From positions 1 to 64,000 of the forward strand of contig NZ_FUKN01000005.1 of NCBI RefSeq assembly GCF_900163785.1: a stretch of 64,000 nucleotides of DNA. Direction: 5' to 3'. Below the pieces are notes generated by a model. It was given only the letters and a program-made list of their open reading frames with translations, did not search any database and had not been told where the DNA came from. Made by a program: the position numbers and the translations under genes. Below are positions 8,314 through 17,024 of this stretch, piece by piece. The stretch's first letter is position 1. Each line of letters opens with the position of its first letter. The DNA comes from Psychrobacter sp. JB385 (GTDB taxonomy: Bacteria > Pseudomonadota > Gammaproteobacteria > Pseudomonadales > Moraxellaceae).

Positions 8314-10032
8314 TTAGGTAAAACACGCAAAATCCTTGCCCATTTCCGTCAGGAACGCATCCGATTCATCAATCTCATAAATAATCGGCTGCTTACCTTT
8401 GGTGTCTGTCTTCAGCGCATCCAGTAATTGCTGCTTATCTGTGATTCTGCGATATCCTGCCCCAAACCCTGCGGCTAATGACTCAAAGTTTGGCGTCTTA
8501 ATATTGACCCCGATCAGTGGCAATCCGCCCTCTTCCATATATCGTCGAATCTCGCCATAACCTTGGTTATTCCATAATAAGACAATCAATGGCAGCTCAA
8601 GCTCTGCCGCACAGATGAGCTCAGCAATGGTAAATTGAATACCGCCATCACCAATCAGGCTGACAACGGGCACCTTTGATCCAATCATTGCCCCAATGGC
8701 AGCTGGCAAGCCATAACCTAAGGTGCCAAACCCTGTCGATGAGTTGAACCATCTACGAGTCGAGAGCGCCTCAAAGCCAAGATTGCCACTATAAACAGGC
8801 TGGGTTGAGTCGCCGACGAAGATGACGTCTTCTACTTCATCTCGAATCAGCTGAAGCAGTGCATTTTGACCAGCGAAGTCTGGGGTTATCTCTTTCAAAA
8901 GTGCTTGTTTTGCGTTGTTTACTCGTGACAATGCCTTATGATCCAGTGCTTGATGATCGAATGCCTGTCCTTTTAGACGCGCACACAAACCACTGATGGC
9001 CAATTGTGCATCGCCCAATACGGCGATATCTGCTCTAAATGGACGCTGTAACTGGGCAGCGTCACAGTCGATACGTATCAGTGTGCCATTGATACGAAAC
9101 CCACCATTAAAAAACACGTCGTAATCGGTTTCGCCAAGCTCAGTGCCGATTGCCAATACCCAATCAGCCTCAGTAATCACAGCACGACCTGCTGCTAATG
9201 ACTGATTGCTGCCCAGACTTAATCGATGACGGGGTGGCAACAAACCTTTGGCATTGATGGTTAAAAACGTGGGCGCGTCTATCAGCTCGGCCAGTTTTTG
9301 TGCGTCCTGATCGACATCGACGCAGCCACCACCGTAGAGCAACACTGGGTTTTTCGCTGTTTTTAATGATTCGATAATCAGATCTAATTGCGCAGGATTT
9401 GGCAGTGGTCTCATGATCTGTGGTAAGGATACGTGGTCTGCTGACGTATTCGAGCGTGGCGGTTTTTCGACGTGACTGGCATCAGCAGTGATGACATCGA
9501 TGGGTAGCTGGATATGGACTGGCCCTGGACGTGCGCCGTTAAATAATGCAAAGGCTTCGGCTATGACTTTGGGTAATGATTCAGGCTGCCAGATGGTTTT
9601 GCTTGTGAGCGCGACCTTACTCACCATACCTTGCTGATCGTGCAGCTCATGCAAATGCCCTTCACCACTGCCTGTGTCTTTTACTTTATTCACACTAGAG
9701 ATGATGAGCATCGGTATTGAATCCGCCAAGGCTTGTGCCATTGCCGTCATGATATTGGTCATACCAGGGCCTGTGATGATAAAACACACGCCGATCTTGC
9801 CAGAGGCGCGGTAATAACCATCCGCCATAAACCCAGCCCCTTGCTCATGACGCGGTGTTATGTGGCGAATCTTAGTATTAGGTAGACCGCGATACAGCTC
9901 GACTGTGTGCACACCTGGTATGCCAAATACAGTCTCGACTCCGTAGTATTCTAACCACTGGACGAGCAGCTCACCGCAGGTCAAAGACGAGCGCGTAGAT
10001 GATAGCGAAGGCGATTTTATAGAGTGCGTCAT
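8314..10032 (-). CDS. aruI: ThDP-dependent 2-oxoacid decarboxylase, probable 2-ketoarginine decarboxylase
   Basis: 572 residues, close to AruI of Pseudomonas. It shows the three-domain acetolactate-synthase-like layout: an N-terminal PYR domain with catalytic Glu63 (RHEQGAGFMADGYYR), a central domain, and a C-terminal PP domain with the ThDP motif GDGGIQFT...WNNQGYGE. The family contains acetolactate synthases and 5-guanidino-2-oxopentanoate decarboxylases. No acetolactate synthase small subunit is nearby and a guanidinobutyrase-like gene follows 115 bases upstream, so the ketoarginine decarboxylase role is favoured: 2-ketoarginine to 4-guanidinobutyraldehyde plus CO2. Start supported by AGGAT. 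A general acetolactate-type enzyme is the alternative. Confidence 0.75.
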   Translation of the reverse strand: MTHSIKSPSLSSTRSSLTCGELLVQWLEYYGVETVFGIPGVHTVELYRGLPNTKIRHITPRHEQGAGFMADGYYRASGKIGVCFIITGPGMTNIMTAMAQALADSIPMLIISSVNKVKDTGSGEGHLHELHDQQGMVSKVALTSKTIWQPESLPKVIAEAFALFNGARPGPVHIQLPIDVITADASHVEKPPRSNTSADHVSLPQIMRPLPNPAQLDLIIESLKTAKNPVLLYGGGCVDVDQDAQKLAELIDAPTFLTINAKGLLPPRHRLSLGSNQSLAAGRAVITEADWVLAIGTELGETDYDVFFNGGFRINGTLIRIDCDAAQLQRPFRADIAVLGDAQLAISGLCARLKGQAFDHQALDHKALSRVNNAKQALLKEITPDFAGQNALLQLIRDEVEDVIFVGDSTQPVYSGNLGFEALSTRRWFNSSTGFGTLGYGLPAAIGAMIGSKVPVVSLIGDGGIQFTIAELICAAELELPLIVLLWNNQGYGEIRRYMEEGGLPLIGVNIKTPNFESLAAGFGAGYRRITDKQQLLDALKTDTKGKQPIIYEIDESDAFLTEMGKDFACFT

Positions 10033-10147
10033 GAGTCAGTCATCCTAAAAATTTTAATAGTGTTCAAATAACTTGTTTAGCGTCATAGCTGAACGACAAT
10101 TTATCTACTTATAAAAGGTCATTTACTGCCTTTATCACAAGGTACGA

Positions 10148-11116
10148 TTAATAAACGGCTTTAACCTTATCGTCATAGCGCACGCCCGGTAATATACATA
10201 GCATCTCAAACAGTAAATTTGCTGCCAGCACCGAGGTGTTTCCAAAAGGATCATAAGGCGGTGATACTTCCACCAAATCGCCGCCCACCACATCAAGACC
10301 ACGCATACCGCGAATGATTTCGATGCCTTGAGTGGAGGTAAGGCCACCGATTTCGGCAGTTCCAGTACCAGGGGCAAACGCGGGATCAATACCATCGATA
10401 TCGAAACTTAAATAAACAGGACCGTCACCTAGTTTTTCGCGTACTTCTGCCATCAAGGGCGCAAGCGATTTGTACCAGCACTCTTCAGCCGGTACAACTC
10501 GGAACCCTTGCTGCGTTGACCAATCAAACTCTTCGGCACTATAACCTGTACCGCGTAAGCCAATCTGTACTACGCGATTGCCGTCAATGAGATTTTCTTC
10601 AACAGCGCGGCGAAACGGTGTGCCGTGGGCAATTTTTTCACCAAACATATCATCGTTGATATCAGCATGGGCATCGATATGTACCATGCCAACTGGGCCA
10701 TGCTTTTTTGCAAGCGCCCGCAAGATAGGCAGTGCAATGGTATGATCGCCGCCTAGTGTCAGCGGGACAGCACCATGCTTGACGATTTTTTCAGAATAGA
10801 ATTTTTCGATGATATCGACGCTTTTTAGGAGGTTAAACGTATTGATAGGCACATCGCCGATATCAGCGACTTGTAAGGATTCAAAGGGCGCAGCACGCGT
10901 GGCTACGTTATAAGGACGAATCATGCGTGATTCATCGCGAATCTGTCTTGGGCCCAATCTAGCCCCGCTACGATTTGACGCGCCGATATCTAGAGGGACA
11001 CCCACAAAAGCAACATCTAGTCCTTCTGCATCCGCTTGCGTTGGCAGGCGCATCATGGAGGCGAAGCCGCCAAATCTTGGCATATCATTGCCGCTCAGTG
11101 GTTGATTAAATTTCAT
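10148..11116 (-). CDS. gbuA: Ureohydrolase, probable guanidinobutyrase (agmatinase family)
   Basis: 322 residues of the arginase/agmatinase family. The binuclear Mn ligands are all visible: His125 in GGDHTIALP, Asp148/His150/Asp152 in HIDAHAD, and Asp239/Asp241 in SFDIDGIDPAFAPG. The family hydrolyses guanidino compounds to amines and urea. Length and the N-terminal MPRFGGFASMMRLP segment match guanidinobutyrase/guanidinopropionase-like members rather than arginase. With a 2-ketoarginine-type decarboxylase and an aldehyde dehydrogenase in the same direction, 4-guanidinobutyrate to 4-aminobutyrate plus urea is the best guess. Agmatinase is the main alternative. AAGGATG precedes the start. It is the first gene of the unit, with a LysR gene divergent. 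Confidence 0.8.
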   Translation of the reverse strand: MKFNQPLSGNDMPRFGGFASMMRLPTQADAEGLDVAFVGVPLDIGASNRSGARLGPRQIRDESRMIRPYNVATRAAPFESLQVADIGDVPINTFNLLKSVDIIEKFYSEKIVKHGAVPLTLGGDHTIALPILRALAKKHGPVGMVHIDAHADINDDMFGEKIAHGTPFRRAVEENLIDGNRVVQIGLRGTGYSAEEFDWSTQQGFRVVPAEECWYKSLAPLMAEVREKLGDGPVYLSFDIDGIDPAFAPGTGTAEIGGLTSTQGIEIIRGMRGLDVVGGDLVEVSPPYDPFGNTSVLAANLLFEMLCILPGVRYDDKVKAVY

Positions 11117-11223
11117 AAATCACATCCTTGTTCAGGTTTTCGAAATAGACGATCTTTCGAGATAGACAATTTGTTGTATGTCTCGACAATACCTAAATAA
11201 TAGAAGGTAGACCATGGTAAAAT

Positions 11224-11241
11224 TCAGAAGTAAACTTCTGA
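11224..11241. promoter_or_regulatory. Perfect 8-bp inverted repeat, candidate LysR operator
   Basis: tcagaagt-aa-acttctga lies between the divergent ureohydrolase and LysR genes, about 80 bases before the LysR start. Its position fits an autoregulatory and activator site. The LysR-type T-N11-A rule is not tested beyond the palindrome. Confidence 0.5.
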
Positions 11242-11321
11242 TTTTTCGTAGTAAATCGGATTTAACCGTTATTATTAGAAGTTTATGCAACCAAATAAGC
11301 TGTGATAAGGCGCTATTATCA

Positions 11322-12221
11322 ATGCTAGATGAACTCATAAAAATAGACATCAAAACCCTGCGTAGCTTTATGGCCATCGTAGAATGTCAAGGAGTAACGG
11401 CCGCTCAAACGCGTTTGAATGTGACGCCCTCAGTGATTAGTGGTCATTTAACACACCTAGAAGATCGTTTAGGTATGACACTCTGTCATCGTGGTCGAGG
11501 AGGATTCAAGCTGACAGAAGATGGCGCGGCCGTCTACGAAGCTTGCTTGAGCTTCACTGAAGCGGTTGCCAGCTTTCAGCATCAATTACACTATATTCGG
11601 CAATTAGATTCTGTCCGTGGCGGTCACATTCGACTGTGTTTGACGGATCAAATGCCCACGTTTTTTTATGATGCACTCAGGCAATGCCTTGCTGGTAGCT
11701 ATCGCACCAATCCATTGATACATTTTTCTATTGATGTGCAAAGCCCAGAAAACATGCTGGATAAGCTGTTGGGCAATGAGAGTGATATTGGGGTAGGATA
11801 TTTTGGCAGTTTTCCGCCGTTACTGACTTTTCAGCCAGCTTTTATCGAAAAACAAGTCGTTTGCTGCGGTCACACGCATCGCTTATTTTATGAGTCAGAT
11901 ACGCTAACCTTTCACGAGTTGGAACAAGACTATCCATGGATCAAAAGAGGCTATGTGACTGATCACAGTATCAATCACATTCGCCCTAAGACGTTGAGTG
12001 CCACCACTTACCATATGGAGGCAACCGCGCAGCTGATTCTTGCAGGTCACCATGTTGGCTACCTACCGCATGATTTGGCAACGCGTTATGAAGAGATGGG
12101 CTTGATGAAAATCTTGCTGCCCAGTGAAGCAAGTTATGATGTCAAGCATCACTGGGCCTATCGAGAAAACCTGCACAAACAAGTCGCAGATTTTTTGAGT
12201 AAAATGATACATCTATTATAA
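11322..12221 (+). CDS. LysR-family regulator of the guanidino-compound unit
   Basis: 299 residues from the ATG at 11322 (AAGG 11 bases upstream). A longer frame from 11214 would add 36 residues not typical of the family and would cross the palindrome. The helix-turn-helix is at residues 5-65 (IKTLRSFMAIVECQGVTAAQTRLNV begins it) and a LysR substrate-binding fold follows. It is divergent from the ureohydrolase gene. In Pseudomonas a LysR protein, GbuR, responds to 4-guanidinobutyrate next to gbuA, so a matching role is inferred. It ends 7 bases from the convergent antiporter gene. Confidence 0.85.
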   Translation: MLDELIKIDIKTLRSFMAIVECQGVTAAQTRLNVTPSVISGHLTHLEDRLGMTLCHRGRGGFKLTEDGAAVYEACLSFTEAVASFQHQLHYIRQLDSVRGGHIRLCLTDQMPTFFYDALRQCLAGSYRTNPLIHFSIDVQSPENMLDKLLGNESDIGVGYFGSFPPLLTFQPAFIEKQVVCCGHTHRLFYESDTLTFHELEQDYPWIKRGYVTDHSINHIRPKTLSATTYHMEATAQLILAGHHVGYLPHDLATRYEEMGLMKILLPSEASYDVKHHWAYRENLHKQVADFLSKMIHLL

Positions 12222-12228
12222 ACAGTTG

Positions 12229-14040
12229 TTATACCGTTGCTGGTAATTCCGTATGCTTAAGACCAATGGTTCTTAGCTTGCCTTTATCATCGACCTCCTT
12301 GATGACCAACGCCCACTCTTCACTGATTGCCACGGTATCACCTGAGACTGGCGCGGTACCCAAACTCCCTTTGACATACTCAGCGACGGTTTGATCCCAC
12401 ATACTTTTTTGAAACGTTTCATCCTCTTGCTCGGCATGATTCGCCTGCGATTTTAAGCTTTCTACAAGCGTCTCAGACTCCATGATGTCAGTGAAGAATG
12501 GCAAATCGCCAAGTTTGACACTGGGTGATAACAACCAATCGCCATAAAAATCATCAATGACTTTTCGATCAAGCGTTGTGTCATTAAAAATATTGGCAAT
12601 TTTACTGGCATGATTACCGCGCATCGCATACCACACGCTATCACCAAACTTCAACTTCGTGTCTTCATTGACGACAACGATTTCTTGTTTACGCAACAAG
12701 GCAAACACGCTGATCTCGTCAGGGCTGATTCGACGCGAGACATCCATTGGATGACGACCAATCGCAAATGCTCCTGATTGAACCTCAAACTCATAAAGCG
12801 TAATACTTGCCTTATCTGATACCCACACCTCAAGCTCTTCTTTTGGATCCTTATTGGTTGGAATACGCACTCTGAAGAGATTGGCCATAAAAGGAATGGT
12901 CATGCCTTGTAAAATCAAGGACAACACTACCACCCCAAAGGCAATATCAAACAGCATAAAGGCATTATCTATTCCTGCCATGACAGGCAAAATAGCAAGG
13001 GTAATAGGCACCGCACCGCGCAAACCAACCCAAGAGATAAAACCAATTTCTCTGTCTTTAAACTTAAAAGGTTTGACACTTGTATAAACAGCAATCGGAC
13101 GCGCAACCAAAATCATAAAGGCGGCAATTGCCACTGAATAATGCCAGACATTCAGGACATTGGACGGCGTCGCCAACAGACCTAACACCACAAAAAGCAC
13201 TGCTTGCGACAACCATGCAAAGCTGTCCATCACTCGCATGACATGCTCTGTTGAGCGTACTTTGTGATTGCCAATCAGCACGCCTGTCAAATAAACCGCC
13301 AAAAACCCACTACCGCCAAGCAGATTGGTTGCGGCAAAGACCGCCAAACCTGCAGACAGTATCAAGATGGCATACATTCCTTCTGCCAAATGCAGTTTGG
13401 GCAATAAGCGCGCCAACAGATAACCGAATAGCAAACCCATCGCTAAACCGAAACCTAATTGTTGTAACAACAGTATTAAAAAGCCGACAGCCGTCTGACC
13501 TGCAGGATCGACATTTAGAGCAATTAAACCTGTGACTAACAGAATCGCCAACGGATCGTTGGCACCAGATTCTAATTCAAGCGTGGCTTGAACACGGTCA
13601 TTGAGCTTAACACCGCCATTACGTAACAAAGAAAAAACTGCTGCCGCATCGGTTGAGCCTACGATGGCTGCCATCAAAAGACCAAATCGCCAATCAACAT
13701 CGAGCAGCCAAGTGACAAATACCCCCAATACTACGACCGTTACCAGTACGCCCCACGTTGCTAGGGTAATCGCAGGCTTGAGACCGACGCGAAACGATTT
13801 AAAAGAAGTACGCAAACCACCATCTAGCAAAATACATGCTAAAGCCGCTTGTCCAACAAAATTGGCAAGTCCATACTGGGAAAACTCTATACCCAAGATG
13901 CCTTGCTCGCCCGCCAACATCCCTACTATTAAAAATAACAGTAATAGGGGTACGCCCAACCTTGCTGATAAAGTGCTTGCCATGATACTGGCAAAAATCA
14001 ACAATGCCCCTACGAGATATAGGATATTTAAGGTATCCAT
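12229..14040 (-). CDS. nhaP2: K+/H+ antiporter with RCK_C and CorC/HlyC domains (NhaP2/CvrA family)
   Basis: 603 residues. Residues 1-390 form about twelve membrane helices of a CPA-type cation/proton exchanger, including GSTDAAAVFSLLR and ESGANDPLA. A TrkA-C (RCK_C) domain follows around 400-480 (FAIGRHPMDVSRR) and a CorC/HlyC-like C-terminal domain around 505-590. This order is that of potassium/proton antiporters NhaP2 (CvrA), which remove K+ and help osmotic and pH control in the inner membrane. It is convergent with the LysR gene and transcribed alone. Confidence 0.88.
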   Translation of the reverse strand: MDTLNILYLVGALLIFASIMASTLSARLGVPLLLLFLIVGMLAGEQGILGIEFSQYGLANFVGQAALACILLDGGLRTSFKSFRVGLKPAITLATWGVLVTVVVLGVFVTWLLDVDWRFGLLMAAIVGSTDAAAVFSLLRNGGVKLNDRVQATLELESGANDPLAILLVTGLIALNVDPAGQTAVGFLILLLQQLGFGLAMGLLFGYLLARLLPKLHLAEGMYAILILSAGLAVFAATNLLGGSGFLAVYLTGVLIGNHKVRSTEHVMRVMDSFAWLSQAVLFVVLGLLATPSNVLNVWHYSVAIAAFMILVARPIAVYTSVKPFKFKDREIGFISWVGLRGAVPITLAILPVMAGIDNAFMLFDIAFGVVVLSLILQGMTIPFMANLFRVRIPTNKDPKEELEVWVSDKASITLYEFEVQSGAFAIGRHPMDVSRRISPDEISVFALLRKQEIVVVNEDTKLKFGDSVWYAMRGNHASKIANIFNDTTLDRKVIDDFYGDWLLSPSVKLGDLPFFTDIMESETLVESLKSQANHAEQEDETFQKSMWDQTVAEYVKGSLGTAPVSGDTVAISEEWALVIKEVDDKGKLRTIGLKHTELPATV

Positions 14041-14355
14041 TTTTTTAAGCCCTATTTTTATACATTATATTGCGTTGAATTATTACAATCAGGTCTGCTT
14101 TATTTTACGACTGATCATTTTCGCGTCTTAATACCAAGATGACAGTAGGGTTTGTATCCCACTATCAAAAATTTTATTATTATTTTGGAGTGTCCTTAAG
14201 AATAACACTTGCAACCAGATTTTGAGAAATTATCTATCTCAGATTCATACTTTCTTTTGCTCTGTTTGGTGCGCTGTGATTCAGCACTGACTCTGCGCTA
14301 ATCAAAATACAAATTAATGCCACTGTTTAATAGCATGGTATTGATTGCCATCAAG
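14041..14355. other. Intergenic spacer
   Basis: 315 bases between the antiporter start and the end of the glpM-like gene, both minus strand. It presumably contains the antiporter promoter. I see no RNA gene, strong hairpin or repeat. Confidence 0.4.
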
Positions 14356-14691
14356 TTAAGATTGAATATATTGCCACGTCATTACCAAAATCGCGGCAGC
14401 GATGATCCAAGCAATAACCCCTAGCATTAATGCTTTGTATAAGCTGATGTAGTTAATCCCCACAAAGACCACAAGCGTATAAACAAGATGCGGTATGACT
14501 CCCAATATACTAAAGATCAACGCAACCTTTAAATCAGCTTGGCTACGCTCAGTACCAACGATAAAGTGACTGATCAAAGCAAAGGTGGGGAAAAGCGGCG
14601 CAAGTGCTGCCAAATAAAAAAAGCGGGTTTGTGCAAATAGTTGAATCACCAATACCATCACAGCACCAATAAGCATTTTTAGCCAAATCAT
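14356..14691 (-). CDS. glpM: GlpM family small membrane protein
   Basis: 111 residues with four hydrophobic segments. It carries the family signature LAPLFPTFALISHFIVGTERS, with charged residues only around the short loops. Homologues are about 110 residues; in Pseudomonas GlpM was linked to alginate production near the glycerol operon, but no glycerol genes are visible here. An inner-membrane protein of uncertain biochemical function. Single gene; AGGAG lies just before the ATG (tcatctcctg on the plus strand). Confidence 0.78.
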   Translation of the reverse strand: MIWLKMLIGAVMVLVIQLFAQTRFFYLAALAPLFPTFALISHFIVGTERSQADLKVALIFSILGVIPHLVYTLVVFVGINYISLYKALMLGVIAWIIAAAILVMTWQYIQS

Positions 14692-14810
14692 AATGGGTCA
14701 TCTCCTGTTAAATGCCAAAGGCTAAAATATCCGAACTGCCATGATACTAAAGTATGCAAACTGACATAAGAGGCATATCGACTTAGTTGACCCGCATTGT
14801 AAAAATAATC

Positions 14811-14850
14811 AAAAACCCCCATCTGGTCTTCTAGCCAAATGGGGGTTTTG
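14811..14850 (-). terminator. Rho-independent terminator of the 2-oxoacid decarboxylase gene
   Basis: aaaaacccccat (14811-14822) pairs with atgggggttttg (14839-14850) around a 16-base loop. Read on the minus strand, the stem ends in a T-run. It lies 28 bases past the decarboxylase stop. Confidence 0.8.
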
Positions 14851-14877
14851 TTTTACAATTAAAGCGATTATCAGTGT

Positions 14878-16548
14878 TTAATCGGCTTTTGGTTTTAGCG
14901 CTGCGCTGATATCAGCCAGCAGTGGCGGGATATCGTGCTTATCTGCCATCACTTCTATCATAACCAGTTTGTCCGTGGTTTCAGAGGCTTTTATGAGAGC
15001 AGATTTTAACTCGCCAGCCGTTTCTACCTTTAGCATCAAGCTGTTGTCTTCTGTGGCACCAAAGGCTTGTGGGATTAGCTGCCAATTACATTTTGGAATG
15101 TCATTGTAGTGCTGGTTTTCACCATGGATCGCTCGTTCAACGGTATAGCCGTCATTATTTACCAGTACAATAACTGGATTGATACGCTCTTGAATCATCA
15201 CAGCGATTTCTTGCACAGTTAATAGGGCTGAGCCATCACCAATCAGTAGAACGCTACGTTTATCTGGTGAGGCAATAGCAGCACCCAAGCTGGCAGGCAA
15301 CGTGTAACCAATTGAGCCCCACATTGGCTGACCATAAGAGGTTACGCCTTCTGGCAAGCGCACATCGCTAATACCAAAATACGCTGTGCCTTGCTCAGAG
15401 AATACCAAGTTATTATGATCTAAACGCTCAGCAATAATATGCCAAAGATCATCTTGGCGAATAGGTTCATCGTCTTTGCCATTCTGCTCATGCGGTTTGA
15501 CTGGCTCACAGAAGGATTTTGGTACGATATTGATGCCAGAGGTCATCACTTCATGCACAGCTTGCAAGGCGTCTTTTAAAGCAATGGGTGCAAAATTTTG
15601 ACCACTGATAGAGGCGCGCTCATAATGCAGATCCACCACCACATTTTCATCAATGTCTTGGCTAAATCCTGCCGTGGTCGTATCGGTATATTGCACACCA
15701 ATTTTGATCAAACACTCACAGTTTTCTACAGCGTCCTTAACGATGGGACGGGATGCCACCCCAGCATATGTTCCTGCCCAACGATCGCTGTTTTCATCCA
15801 ATAGCGTCTTGCCCCACGACAGCGTTGTATAAGGAATATCAGTATCCGCAATCAGTGCTTTTAGCTGGTTTTGCAATCCCAAACGATGCACCATCAAATC
15901 TGCCATGAGTGTCGTGGTTTTGTTTGGTAAAAATTCTATCAGCGCTTTTTTAAAATCTGATAAAGCCGCTTGACTGGTGATGTCTTCTTGGCTGTCATCA
16001 AGTTTGGTCGTTGGTGGATAAATGGGCTGACGCGCCACATCAGGCGATAGTAATAAATAACCTGGACGATGCTTTTTGAGTATCACACGAATCACGCGGT
16101 CAATCTCTGAGGCCGCGTTTTCTGGTGTAATATGCGCCCGCGCGACCGTCACAGGCTCCACCATTTTGATAAAATGGTTAAATATGCCGTCACCCAAGGT
16201 ATGATGGATGCGGCTTTTTGAATCTTGCAATGCTGTATTGGGTGCACCTACCACGTGCAATACAGGAGCATACTCAGCAAAGGAACCAGCGGTGGCATTG
16301 ATAGCGGACAGCTCCCCTACCCCAAAAGTGGTTACCATCGCAGCAAACCCGCGCTCACGTGCGTAGCCATCAGCCGCATAACCTGCATTGAGCTCATTGG
16401 TGTTACCCACCCAGCGCAGCTTGTCAGAGGCGACAATGTTATCTAAAAAAGTTAGGTTAAAATCACCAGGGACACCGAATATTTCAGTCGCACCCGCTTC
16501 CGCGATACGATCAAACAGATAATCAGCGATGGTATATTGTTGGCTCAT
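14878..16548 (-). CDS. Pyruvate/indolepyruvate-type 2-oxoacid decarboxylase
   Basis: 556 residues from the ATG at 16548, chosen over an upstream ATG at 16569 because AAGGAT lies at good spacing before it. The ThDP fold of the Pdc/IpdC group is clear: FGVPGDFN, catalytic Glu in NELNAGYAADGYAR, the HHTLGDG His pair, and the ThDP motif GDGSALLTVQE...VNNDGYT. Members decarboxylate pyruvate, indolepyruvate, phenylpyruvate or branched oxoacids to aldehydes. Substrate cannot be settled by eye. No partner dehydrogenase is adjacent. Cytoplasmic tetramer in the family. A terminator follows 28 bases after the stop. Confidence 0.83.
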   Translation of the reverse strand: MSQQYTIADYLFDRIAEAGATEIFGVPGDFNLTFLDNIVASDKLRWVGNTNELNAGYAADGYARERGFAAMVTTFGVGELSAINATAGSFAEYAPVLHVVGAPNTALQDSKSRIHHTLGDGIFNHFIKMVEPVTVARAHITPENAASEIDRVIRVILKKHRPGYLLLSPDVARQPIYPPTTKLDDSQEDITSQAALSDFKKALIEFLPNKTTTLMADLMVHRLGLQNQLKALIADTDIPYTTLSWGKTLLDENSDRWAGTYAGVASRPIVKDAVENCECLIKIGVQYTDTTTAGFSQDIDENVVVDLHYERASISGQNFAPIALKDALQAVHEVMTSGINIVPKSFCEPVKPHEQNGKDDEPIRQDDLWHIIAERLDHNNLVFSEQGTAYFGISDVRLPEGVTSYGQPMWGSIGYTLPASLGAAIASPDKRSVLLIGDGSALLTVQEIAVMIQERINPVIVLVNNDGYTVERAIHGENQHYNDIPKCNWQLIPQAFGATEDNSLMLKVETAGELKSALIKASETTDKLVMIEVMADKHDIPPLLADISAALKPKAD

Positions 16549-16742
16549 TCCTTTATCCTTATGACTCATTATTATAGGGGTCGATATTGTTTATATAATT
16601 GAAGTGAATTATAAAAGGCATTCCAGCTTATTTATTTCCATCAAAGCTTTTGGAATACATAATATAATAAACTGTTATAACATATATCAAGCCTTGGATG
16701 ACATGCTTGTTTTACTAAGTTTATTTTTTTTCGTCATAAGTG

Positions 16743-16770
16743 TTGACACATAAAAAAAACTGCGTATAAT
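16743..16770 (+). promoter_or_regulatory. Consensus sigma-70 promoter of the tRNA-Gly gene
   Basis: A perfect TTGACA at 16743-16748 and a perfect TATAAT at 16765-16770 are separated by 16 bases, with start expected near 16777. This is about 38 bases before the tRNA. Both boxes match consensus fully, as expected for a strong stable-RNA promoter. Confidence 0.9.
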
Positions 16771-16814
16771 ACCTCGTCATCATCTAGACGATAGATTGTT
16801 TATCAGATGATTTA

Positions 16815-16889
16815 GCGGGAATAGCTCAGTGGTAGAGCATAACCTTGCCAAGGTTGGGGTCGAGAGTTCGAATCTCTTTTCCCGCTCCA
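16815..16889 (+). tRNA. tRNA-Gly (anticodon GCC)
   Basis: 75 bases including an encoded CCA end. The acceptor stem GCGGGAA pairs with TTCCCGC. The D-arm is AGCTCAGTGGTAGAGC, the anticodon arm ACCTTGCCAAGGT gives GCC, and the T-arm carries GTTCGAATC. It closely matches gamma-proteobacterial tRNA-Gly(GCC). It has its own promoter and terminator, so it is a single-tRNA unit. Confidence 0.97.
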
Positions 16890-16910
16890 AATATGGCTTG
16901 AAAAAGCACT

Positions 16911-16945
16911 AAAAGCCTCACTACTTATCAAGTAGCGAGGCTTTT
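16911..16945 (+). terminator. Terminator of the tRNA-Gly unit
   Basis: aaaagcctcactactt (16911-16926) pairs with aagtagcgaggctttt (16930-16945) with one mismatch and a 3-base loop. A run of T follows. It lies 22 bases past the tRNA end. Confidence 0.88.
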
Positions 16946-16974
16946 TTTTATCTAATTTTTAAGGGGTGTTCAGT

Positions 16975-17007
16975 TTCCTGCATGAGTTAGGGCAACTCAC
17001 GCAGGAA
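16975..17007. terminator. Hairpin after the sugar dehydrogenase gene
   Basis: ttcctgcatgagtt (16975-16988) pairs with aactcacgcaggaa (16994-17007), 13 of 14 pairs, loop agggc. The T-run lies on the plus-strand side, so it works best as a second plus-strand stop. It also sits 18 bases past the end of the minus-strand dehydrogenase gene and may form in its message. Confidence 0.55.
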
Positions 17008-17024
17008 GTTTTTTCATATACCAC

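Noticed and set aside
12854-14131. Plus-strand ORFs opposite the antiporter gene
   Set aside because: They are shadows with no family features and lie fully within a well-supported minus-strand gene.
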